A DNA stretch of 64,000 nucleotides from Russula earlei (Eukaryota > Basidiomycota > Agaricomycetes > Russulales > Russulaceae). The translations under genes and the position numbers were made by a program. Positions 45,992 to 54,172 of this stretch are shown piece after piece; the stretch's first letter is position 1, and every line of letters begins with the position of its first letter. The stretch is taken from NCBI GenBank assembly GCA_025769875.1, contig JAGFNK010000155.1, positions 1 to 64,000 of the forward strand. Reading direction: 5' to 3'. The notes beneath the pieces are model-generated. The model made no database searches and was not told the DNA's origin. It saw only the letters and a list, made by a program, of their open reading frames with translations.

Positions 45992-46386
45992 TCTATGGTT
46001 GGTTCAAATTCCCAGAGAAAGGGGTATCCTAGTATGACCCGATCTCCTCCCAGGGACGTGATGTAAAACTTTTGTAACTTGTTCCTCTTGTTATAATGGA
46101 CCCTAAGCCAACAGAAGTGCTTTAGCTCTCCTTTTTTGTTCTCAGTCCCATCGACATTTCGGACCATCATTGGTTCTCGAAGATCTTGTTTTCCTATTCC
46201 TAGTCTTTTCCAGGTTTCTTCATCCAAGAAGTTTTCTGTTGCTCCACTGTCTAGTAGAGCCTTTTCTGTGGCCATCCCTCGTGCCGTGTGAAATGAGAAA
46301 GGTACGTTCATAGTTGCAATTCTCCTAATGTACACGGTGCGAGTTACTGCTGCCCTAAGTCTGGCCATCGACCTTGGGCTTATCAA
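45790..46386 (-). CDS. pol: Gypsy-D aspartic protease region
   Basis: The frame opens at the gag stop. It contains the retroviral-type active-site motif ALLDSGATENFL (about residues 45-56) and a flap/VILGYPFLWEFEP segment (about 115-130). The protease would cleave the Gag-Pol polyprotein. The last ~10 codons are out of phase with RT. It is best seen as the start of a single pol frame. Confidence 0.9.
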   Translation of the reverse strand: MISPRSMARLRAAVTRTVYIRRIATMNVPFSFHTARGMATEKALLDSGATENFLDEETWKRLGIGKQDLREPMMVRNVDGTENKKGELKHFCWLRVHYNKRNKLQKFYITSLGGDRVILGYPFLWEFEPTIDWKNGVLKEGSLRLESARLKYLDLYIKSLQLKAVKKCGKPKKDQALYIQKTSLAQEWARDQNLRLRN

Positions 46387-48158
46387 AAATCCTCATCAGC
46401 CATTATCTTGTCCAGGAAGGCATCCTTTTCTTCTGTCTTCATCCCTTTAATAGCTGCCATAATGCTATTGATGTCATAGGCAGGGGGTTGTTCTTCTTCT
46501 TTAGAGCTCTTTGCAGGTTCGTCTTCCTCTGCTTCAGTGGTTCGAGCTTTGACATCCTTCCCCTTTTGTTTGGAATCATCTTTCTTCTTCCTCTGGGGGC
46601 ATTGCCGGCTCATGTGTCCCACCTTTTTGCATATAAAGCATTTTCCTTCTGCTTGTAGCTTCTTTCTTTCTTCTTCACTAAGCCTTGATGTAGCTTTGAC
46701 TACATCTACATCCATGGCGTTTGGATCCTTTTTGGCTTTCTTTTCCTTCCAGTTTTTAAGTCTTTGTGCCCTAGAACTCAGATTTCCGGATGCTCCTAAG
46801 GCGTTCTTCATTTCGTTCAGAGCTGCTGCCTCTTCCCTTGCTATGGTTTGCCATGCATCTAAATTTCCAGCTGCCGGTAAGGGCCTTCTTCGGAGGATCA
46901 TGGCATGTAAGTTTCTTCTAAGCCCATCTCTGAACAGTTTGACCGTTCCTTGAGTGTTTCTAGGCCATCCAGACATGAGAAGATATTGATTAAAGGTTGC
47001 GATGTAGTCATCCAGCTCTCCTTCCTTCATGGTGAGTTGTTGGATGTTCATCGTGGCATCCTCTATAGTGGTACTGTCATGCCACTGATTCAGGAAGTCT
47101 GTTGAAAAGAGGTTCCATAGGTCTTCATCTTCTCGAAGGTGAGTTGGTGGCAACTGGAGCGCATGATCTCCTTGTACTCTTCTTATTAAGGCTTCTAGTT
47201 GTTGAATTACCCAACCGTCAACTTTGTCTCCTTTTATGAAGGATAAGGCGCAGGCCACTCTTTCGTATGGCACTGTCATGACACTACTTTGAGAATTCAT
47301 GATCCTATACAGCTCAAATTCTTTCATGAACTGTATAGTCTTCTTCCTATTTCCTGCGTACATTGCTGGAGGTTGTCCTCTCATTGATCCTGTTCCTCCA
47401 GGGACTCCTTGAGCAGGTCCTGGGATGGCTGCTTGGGGAGGGCCTCCTCCAGGCGGCACTCCTCCTGGTGGTACCCCTCCACCGGGTGGTCCTCCTCCAC
47501 CTGGGGGTCCTCCTCCGCCAGGTGATCCTCCATCTGGTGGGTCTCCCCCTTGTGGCACATTGGGGACTATGGGCACTAACATGGTTCCATGATGACTTGC
47601 GTACAAATTCCCAGACGTAGAATGGGTGGTTTGTGTCGCTATTTGGGTGGTAGTAGCCATTATTTCAGTTGCTGCTTGCGTCAAATCAATGGCTGTGGCG
47701 AAACGTTCAGTGAGTTCGTCTATTGGCTCCTTGTTCTTTTCGATTACTGGAGTGTCTTCGGGAGATTCGGATTTCTTTGGCTCGCTGACACTGGTAACAG
47801 ATATGTCTTGTTCTGGTTCGCTTCTAAACAGCCACCCAGTGATATAGGGCTTGTTTTTGGTTCCTAAACCAAATTCTTCTGGATTGGTAATGAAGTTGTC
47901 CTCAAGCACGTAGAATCCGTCCTTGTCCCAATCAATGAAATACCAGTGATTGTTTATGTATTCCGCGGGTCGGACTTCGTTGTTATATTGAACGTCAAAA
48001 AATCCTCCTTTTGGATTTTCAGTAGGATGCCACCGTGCTCCTACACCTGTTAAGGAAAAGTTTTGAAGGTCCTGAGTTCTTCCTTCAAAACGTGCGTATC
48101 GTTTTCCGCTACTTGCTGTCTGGAATGGAGCGGTAATTGAATCTGGATCCAGTTTTGC
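46383..48158 (-). CDS. gag: Gypsy-D gag, AUG-less open frame at the 5' end
   Basis: The frame is open from just after a TAG at 48159-48161 to the TGA at 46383-46385 (591 codons). In order: an N-terminal domain with NNHWYFIDWDKDG and GLGTK, a Glu/Ser linker, a Gly/Pro-rich GGPPGG repeat linker (about 47450-47545), a capsid-like domain with MRGQPPAMYAGNRKK at its start, and a zinc knuckle C-F-I-C-x4-H-x4-C (about 46604-46650). The first in-frame ATG is at 47660, 166 codons in, although the upstream part aligns with Gypsy-O (KYINHQWYFID against EYINNHWYFID). Pol follows in the -1 frame, and the run of five T at the stop allows slippage. Confidence 0.9.
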   Translation of the reverse strand, partial: AKLDPDSITAPFQTASSGKRYARFEGRTQDLQNFSLTGVGARWHPTENPKGGFFDVQYNNEVRPAEYINNHWYFIDWDKDGFYVLEDNFITNPEEFGLGTKNKPYITGWLFRSEPEQDISVTSVSEPKKSESPEDTPVIEKNKEPIDELTERFATAIDLTQAATEIMATTTQIATQTTHSTSGNLYASHHGTMLVPIVPNVPQGGDPPDGGSPGGGGPPGGGGPPGGGVPPGGVPPGGGPPQAAIPGPAQGVPGGTGSMRGQPPAMYAGNRKKTIQFMKEFELYRIMNSQSSVMTVPYERVACALSFIKGDKVDGWVIQQLEALIRRVQGDHALQLPPTHLREDEDLWNLFSTDFLNQWHDSTTIEDATMNIQQLTMKEGELDDYIATFNQYLLMSGWPRNTQGTVKLFRDGLRRNLHAMILRRRPLPAAGNLDAWQTIAREEAAALNEMKNALGASGNLSSRAQRLKNWKEKKAKKDPNAMDVDVVKATSRLSEEERKKLQAEGKCFICKKVGHMSRQCPQRKKKDDSKQKGKDVKARTTEAEEDEPAKSSKEEEQPPAYDINSIMAAIKGMKTEEKDAFLDKIMADEDF

Positions 48159-48362
48159 CTAGCTTTCAGTTATGATACCGACAAGCTTTTTCCTGGCAAA
48201 AATACCAATGGATTTGACTATGTTCTATATCCTTCTTTTCCAGGATATAAAGTCTTGGAGGAATTCCTAATCGACACAGGTTCCTCCCTATGACTACTTC
48301 TGCGTAAGTTGGGATCCGAATTTTGCTCCTACTTGGTGCAAAGGTAAGTTACGCTCGACTTA
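48159..48362 (-). other. Gypsy-D 5' leader
   Basis: The leader lies between the 5' LTR and gag. It contains no ATG on the coding strand. Its end, CTGAAAGCTAG before GCAAAACTGG, resembles a branch/3' splice site, so gag could be spliced to an upstream exon. No clear donor was found. Confidence 0.5.
48349..48362 (-). promoter_or_regulatory. Self-complementary primer-binding site of Gypsy-D
   Basis: The 14 nt directly next to the 5' LTR read TAAGTCGAGCGTAA on the coding strand. The exact complement TTACGCTCGACTTA lies in the LTR (48561-48574), starting 33 nt after the first T of TATAAAT (48601-48607), which is where transcription should begin. This is the arrangement used by self-priming Tf1-type elements. 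Confidence 0.75.
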
Positions 48363-48900
48363 TGTTAAGATCTGACAGATCTTAGTACCGACTCTTCTTG
48401 TGAAAGAGTTGCTTGATATAGTTCAAGCACTAGACTTCGAACCCTTTGATATTATCTCAGGAAGATTGAATGTAGAAAAGAGAGGGGCCTCTTTCAGTTA
48501 GAGTCTGCACTATAATTTGTTTTAGATCGTTTGACAAAATGGTCGATTTTGTGAAAAGTGTAAGTCGAGCGTAAGGCTCGACTTCTTGGTACCACAGACT
48601 ATTTATACGATATCTCGGTAACTACTGATCCGTTCGTAACGAAACTCGGGGTGTAAGTAGCTGAGAACCAGTAGTATCCAAATACAGAAAGCGCAATTCA
48701 GAATGTTGAAAATGACTCACGCGTGAGTCATTCTTTCCTAGTATCAGTCAGCCAGTCAGTAAGCAATCACTAAGCAATCAGTAAGGATCAGTCAGCCAAT
48801 CAGTAAGCAATCGACTAAGCAGATGATAAGCGACACATGAGTAATCACAGATGAGTCAGCAGGAATAGATGACAGTCGGAGAATCAAGAGAATCTTAACA
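48363..48900 (-). repeat. Gypsy-D 5' LTR (LTR-D copy D4)
   Basis: The copy is nearly identical to D3. On the coding strand it carries the palindrome (48712-48731), then TATAAATA, the transcript-start segment with hairpin GTCGAGC-CTTAC-GCTCGAC, and no ATG downstream to the LTR end. Confidence 0.95.
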
Positions 48901-49480
48901 GGACCCAATAGAACTATATAATGGCCTTATAAGTTAACCACTATTCCCTAACCAAACTACAAGTCCTCAAATGACCGGCCCTAAACTAACTAACAGGAAA
49001 TGAATCAGGTGCTCACACGTGCCACTAAAGCAGTGAACACGTGGACAATGGAAGCTCTTACTCTCAGGAGAAGCCTTCTTACTCAGCAGCTTACTGAGCA
49101 TGACTGAGCATGCTCAGTAAGCGTCCTCCAACTTCTTATCATCACTCTACTGTGCTTGATAACAAGGTTATGACTTGTTCCCTATTTAGCAGTTCTCTTG
49201 TAGTATATAAGCGCTCAATAAAGTAGCGGACAGTCCTCAGACTGTCCATTTGTTTATGGCACTCTCCATCCCTGGGATACTCCTTTAAGGACCATCCCCT
49301 TGTGACTATCCTGGCCTCTTCCCTGCGTGACTGTTCTACTCTCACAGTAACAATACCTCTCTGGTATTTGTTACTACTCTGGATTCTACTCCTTGCCCAC
49401 GCGGTCTTGGACGTCTATCAACTCATCTTCGAGCTTATCCCTTGCTCTTGAACTGGATAGTTCAACAGTGAGTCTTGACA

Positions 49481-49949
49481 GTTGTATGGTAAGTGTTTCT
49501 TCAACTTCACTTTCACTTTCTGATGGAGCTTTGGACAGGGGAGTTTCAGTTTGCAGGGTAATAATAGGTTCATCTGCTGTGTCCATGTTGTCCATGTCAT
49601 CAGTTTGGATGATAACATGTTCAAAGGATTTGACTGGGCCCCCTTCATTGAAGATAATGTTGTGTGACTCAAGGAAGTGATGTGAAGGTCAATGAATCAG
49701 ATGGTAAGCTTTGTGGTTTTGGGCATACCCAAGGAACATGCACACTAATGACTTTGCAGCCAATTTGCTGTGTCTTTTGGTCAGGATGTGTATGAATGCA
49801 TGGGAGCCAAAAACACAGAGGCAGGAAACATCAGGTTTGTTTCTGCTCCAGGCTTCCTCTGGAGTAATGTCTCCAAGTGCACATGTTGGAGAGATATTGT
49901 GCAGAAGGGCAGCATGTTGAAGTGCAACGTACCAGAATGATTCTGGTAG
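49481..49949 (-). pseudogene. pol: Copia-M integrase C-terminal region
   Basis: The minus strand reads DITPEEAWSRNKPDVS..CVFGSHAFI and SKLAAKSLVCMFLGYA, the conserved segment downstream of the copia integrase core. An acidic Ser/Glu linker toward RT follows. It is bounded by LTR-A13 and LTR-D5. Confidence 0.85.
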
Positions 49950-50489
49950 TGTTAGGATTCTTACGTTTTCGTCTGCTTACCTATGCTTTGGTGACTCATC
50001 CCTGCTTACTGCTGCTTACTCATCCTTCTTACTGTTGCTTAGTGATTCGCTTATTGATTGCTTACTGGCTTGCTTACTGATTGCTTACTCACTGCTTACT
50101 TCTTGATGACAGATACTAGAAAAGAATGACTTGCATGTGAGTCATTTCTGACATTCTCGAATTGCACTTTACATTCTCAGATACTACTGGTTTTCAGCTC
50201 TCTGCTCTCCAAGTTTTGTACAAATCAGATCAGCTGTTATCACGATATTGTATAAATACTCAGACATACCAAGAGTCGAGCCTTATGCTCAACTTACTCT
50301 CTTACAAGAAATGACTATCTTGTCAAACTCTCTAAACTCAAAGTCATCACTCTAAGTGAAAGAGGCCCCTCTCTTCTCCTACATCTACTCTTCCTGAGAT
50401 AATATCAATGGATTTGAAGTCTAGCGCTTGAACTATATCAAGCAACTCTTTTACCAAGAGTTGGTAACAAGATCAGTCAGATCTTAACA
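49950..50489 (+). mobile_element. Solo LTR, family D, diverged (copy D5)
   Basis: The copy runs from TGTTAGGATTCTTACG to CAGATCTTAACA with a perfect TSD GGTAG. The GCN4-like palindrome is degraded to ATGACTTGCATGTGAGTCAT, and it is older than D3/D4. Confidence 0.92.
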
Positions 50490-50792
50490 GGTAGGCTGGC
50501 ATCACTCAGCATTGCACAGACCTTGTCAAGTGAGGTGTGGTTCATGCATTTGGCAATGCCATTGTGCTGGGGGGTGTCTGGTATTGTAAGTTCTTGCCTG
50601 ATCCCCTTGCTTTCCAGATGGTTTTTGACTTCATGGCCAATATATATTCACCTCCTCCATCACTGAAGAACTTTCATGTGGTGGCCAGTTTCCAGTTTGG
50701 CATGTGTGATGAATGCTTTGAGGTGGTGTGTGACATCACTTTTGTGGCATAACCCTTTGAAGAATACTTTTTGAGATTTATCATCTGTGAAG
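50490..50792 (-). pseudogene. pol: Copia-M integrase core fragment
   Basis: The minus strand shows FTDDKSQKVFF (second half of the first catalytic region), then after a frameshift SDGGGEYIG, and TPQHNGIAKCMN, where the usual AER catalytic Glu context is changed. It lies between LTR-D5 and LTR-H2. Confidence 0.85.
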
Positions 50793-51412
50793 TGTTAAGG
50801 CTCCAAAGTGCCTTAAATAAGATCAATGGTTGCATCTATGAACGCATCCTACCAGTGCAGATATGCTTGAGTCAAGCAAGCAATACTCGTGGAGGGGATG
50901 GAGTGCTAGATCCTTCTGGAGTATGGCAACAAGATGAGATGGGCTCTGCAGACAGGGTAGGAGTCAACTGTTTGGGATTGGCAAACTAAGTCAAGCTTAG
51001 GGCTCAACTGTTACAACTGGGGGCTTTATATAGCCCTACAGGGATAAGGTTCGTGCTACTGTAGTACTGGTTGGTGCTATAGAAGCAAGAGGTGGGTCAT
51101 AGAAGCAAGGTTGCTTCTATGTAAACGATCTTGGTGCTGGAAGCATTAAGTGCTTCCCTAGTAGCAATCTTGGTGTCATAAGTACTTTCCCAATCAAGGA
51201 AGCGATGTACATGGCAGTACAGAAACATCTGGGACAGAAGCAATGCTACTCATTGCTTCTTTAGTACATCTTCAGAGAGATATGATCAACGCGTTCCAAA
51301 CGCGATATCAACGGACATAAATGGTCAAGATCTGACGCACGCATGATGCAAACAGTGCAGTCCATAGTTCAGGTGTTCTGGCATCTTCCGGACCCCAAAC
51401 CACTCGGTAACA
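50793..51412. mobile_element. Solo LTR, family H (copy H2)
   Basis: The copy runs from TGTTAAGGCTCC to ACTCGGTAACA with a perfect TSD TGAAG in the integrase of Copia-M. The TATATA element sits in a near-palindromic GGGGCTTTATATAGCCC. Confidence 0.92.
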
Positions 51413-53057
51413 TGAAGGTGATGAAATACTCAAAGCCTTTGTGTGAGTGTGTTGGCATCTTTTTTCAGATGTCTGAGAAGATGTCACCAAGCACTGTGTT
51501 GGTGCACATTTCCATGGACTTTTGGATGTCAAGGTGTGTTTGTTTGCCTTTGATGCAGGGCTCACAGAGTGTGGTAGGTGCACTGTTTGAGATTTCCATT
51601 CCTTTTACCATCCCTTTTCTGACCATGTGCATTACAGTGTCAACATTAAGGTGGCCTGATTGACAATGCCAGGTGTCAATGTCAGCTTTGGAGGCTGTGC
51701 AACATGCAATTAAGGCAGTCTCATCCGTGGACTGCATGTCTTTGTCCTCATGATCAGCTGGGAAGCTTTCAACACTTGCAATCCAGGCTGTTTCTGGGGT
51801 GACAGTTCTCATGTTCATAACATAGAGTTTTCCCTGGATTTGCCCATTGCAGGTGAGCATTCCCTGTTAGTTGAATAGTGGACAACCATTCTCAGTGAAA
51901 TGGATATCAGTGCCACACCAAGAGAGTTGGGCAACTGATAGCAAAATTCCATTTAGCTCTGGGACAAAGAGTATATTGCAGAGTATGGCATTATGCCAGT
52001 GTCCATTTGTGTTCATGCAGACAGGGATGCACCCAAATCCAGTGGCATGGATGACACTGTTGTCACCCAGAGTGATGCATGTTGGCAGCATGAGGGTGGA
52101 GAAAGTGGAGAACCACTTGCAGTTACAGCTCATGGTGCATGATGCACCAGAGTCAACTATCCAGCAATACTGACTGGGCTGTATAGTGTGTGCTCAGAGA
52201 GTGAATGCAACATTTGGATAGGAAGATGGGTCTGTGGTGATTGAGCTGAAGAGTTGAACATCATTGCTGGTTGTCTCAGCAACTGCAACCTTTGCAGACG
52301 AGGAGGTTGCCACAGCAGTGGAGGCAGGTGTGGCTGCCTTTGCTTGCTCCTATATGTTGTGGCAAGGGATATTGCAGTGAGTGCAATGTTTAATCTTATC
52401 CTTTTGCTTATTTTTTCCCTTTGCTTTCTTAGTGGCTTTGTAGAAGAATGCAGTGGCACTTGTTCCAGAAGCATTCACACAGCATTGCTCTTCATTGACG
52501 ATTTGGGATTTGATAAAATCAGTGGAAATTTCAGAGACTTTAGTGGTGCAAAGGATGGTTTTAAGAGTGGCCATGGATTCCAGGAGTGTCTGAAGGAGGA
52601 TGTATGCGAGGAGCTTGTCCTCAATTGGGAAACCAAGGGTGGCAAGTGTTTGTGAGCAATGGAACAGCCTGTTGAGTTGGGGTTCAATGGGTTTGTCCTC
52701 AGACAGTGTGCCTTAGAATAATTCCTCTATGAGGTGAGTGATGCTTTGTTCACCAGTGCCTTCATAGCAGGCTGACAGCTTGTCCCAGCATTCTTTGGCT
52801 GTTTTGGCATCAAGGATAGAGTTCAGGGGCTCATTTTTTAGTGTTAGGCATATTTGAACATGTGCCTTGTGGTCTCAGTAAAGCCAGTCTTTGGAGCCAG
52901 TAGGGTTGCTGCTTGGGTTGGGTTTGTTGTAGGTCCCATCAACTACTGTCCAGAGTTCTTGAGTTCTGAGAACTGTTCAGATGCAGAACTTCCAGAACTG
53001 GAACTCGGTCACTTCATCATCAAGGAAAGGCATGTCATAGTTGCACAAGTTGGCCAT
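51413..53057 (-). pseudogene. gag: Copia-M gag, protease and pre-integrase relic
   Basis: A single frame runs from an ATG at 53057 with a few stops, as expected for the one-ORF Ty1/copia layout. It has a UBN2-type gag domain (LNSILDAKTAKECWDKL), a damaged zinc knuckle C-T-H-C-x4-H (52350-52400, last Cys position lost) and protease WIVDSGAS intact near 52150. Then come LFVPELNGILLSVAQLS and the gag-pre-integrase H-x-H/C-x2-C motif (WHCQSGHL, LCEPCIKGKQT). LTR-H2 cuts it at 51412. Confidence 0.88.
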
Positions 53058-53193
53058 TGAGGTAGTTTTCACAGCTCTTGCAGAAGGGGAATTTCCACTG
53101 TTTGGTGGGGGTGTACTGGTACTCATTTGCTATGATGTTTCATTCTTAGTTCTGGGCATGTTTAGATGTTGACTTGTTTTGTCTAGAGATGCT

Positions 53194-53207
53194 CAGGTCT
53201 CATAATC
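53194..53207 (-). promoter_or_regulatory. Primer-binding site of Copia-M
   Basis: Next to the 5' LTR the coding strand reads GATTATGAGACCTG. Its complement CAGGTCTCATAATC resembles the anticodon arm of elongator Met-tRNA (CAU anticodon). Copia-G has the identical 14-mer. Confidence 0.65.
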
Positions 53208-53451
53208 TGTAGTGAATGCTCAGTCTTATTGTAGAAGACTAATACTAAAGTGTGTTCTAACCTATAATGAATGTTAAAGGAGCAATTAGTTACATGTGTG
53301 ACGTAAATGAGTGTGTGACTGACCTCAGTCTTATTGTAGAAGACTGAGGGTCGAGAAAATTCTGTAAAATGAACTATATACATTTCTCCTTGTTTGTCAT
53401 GCACCACATGAGCACATGACTGACTTGTTATGCTGTGGCTGGCCACAACTC
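53208..53451 (-). repeat. Copia-M 5' LTR, split by Copia-E
   Basis: The LTR continues at 59624-59628 after Copia-E. It contains TATATA and two copies of the CTCAGTCTT...AAGACTGAG hairpin (53323-53349 complete, 53219-53241 partial). Confidence 0.88.
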
Positions 53452-53931
53452 TGTTGAGATCTGCACTGCCCAGAGTCTCAGGTGTGTTGTGATATGATCA
53501 CAACTCGGATGTGTTGACACGTTGGATCACCCGGACCAGGCATCACCAGCTCAGCTCATATGCTGCAGCACACGTTAGTTACACTGATAGAGTGATTTAG
53601 GACAATCAGTAGCTACTTACAACTGATCCTCAGACTTACTTAGTGATCCATGATGATAGTTAACTGTACTGCATCCAGTGGTGGTCTCAGGTACTTAAGA
53701 ATGCCACAAAGTACGTAGATCACTTCAGTTTTGTGTCAACCAAACTGAAGTGAGTATTTACACTATGATATCTTATCTCACAGTACTGACGATGCATTGT
53801 AGCTATTGTCTGATAGGTACATTATTTATATCAGTTTTGTGTCAACCAAACTGAACTATTGTCTGATAGATCTGCCCACAATCTTATCATCTGCTGCTAT
53901 CTAATCACACATACTGCGTCTATCTTCAACA
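53452..53931 (+). repeat. Copia-E 5' LTR
   Basis: The LTR runs from TGTTGAGATCTGC to ATCTTCAACA. By eye it differs from the 3' LTR at about 23 positions, all transitions and nearly all in CpG/TpG/CpA contexts. Two hairpins with stem CTTCAGTTT/AAACTGAAG lie at 53721-53752 and 53831-53855. Confidence 0.96.
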
Positions 53932-53945
53932 GGTTATGGGCCCTG
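53932..53945 (+). promoter_or_regulatory. Primer-binding site of Copia-E
   Basis: GGTTATGGGCCCTG directly follows the LTR. Its complement CAGGGCCCATAACC corresponds to the anticodon arm of initiator Met-tRNA (CAU anticodon), as in the half-tRNA priming known for Drosophila copia. Confidence 0.75.
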
Positions 53946-54172
53946 CCTGTATCTAAAATCCACAGAGATCACCACACACATTTATTCCTATAACACCTCC
54001 CTTCCCCACAAACCTCTGTTATCAGACGACATCTTACTCCCTTGGCCCCTGGAACCAAAGGATTGATGTGTGCGCAGTTACATCATGTGTCAAAGATACT
54101 GATTTGATCTCTAATTGATCCGGCTACAATTGCTCTGCTGGTCTGGATTGGCAATTCACCTTATTATGTCAT

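Larger units (their letters stand above)
40312..48900 (-). mobile_element. Gypsy-D, nearly intact chromodomain Ty3/gypsy element
   Basis: Direct LTRs of about 540 bp flank gag, protease, RT, RNase H, integrase, chromodomain and a C-terminal extension, all on the minus strand. The two LTRs differ by very few bases, mostly small indels near the right LTR's 3' part, so insertion was recent. The three frame breaks in pol are single-base shifts. It belongs to the chromovirus lineage by its chromodomain. No matching TSD is present (AATAG versus GGACC). The site shows a target deletion instead. Confidence 0.95.
40047..49480 (+). mobile_element. LTR-A copy A13, split by Gypsy-D
   Basis: The outer ends TGTCATGAACC (40047) and GAGTCTTGACA (49480) carry a perfect TSD GTTGT in Copia-M. 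Gypsy-D occupies 40312-48900. About 110 bp of LTR-A expected between ACAATAG (40311) and GGACCC (48901) are absent. Confidence 0.92.

Noticed and set aside
47363..47620. Plus-strand Leu/Val-rich ORF (signal-like)
   Set aside because: It is antisense to the Gly/Pro-rich linker of Gypsy-D gag.
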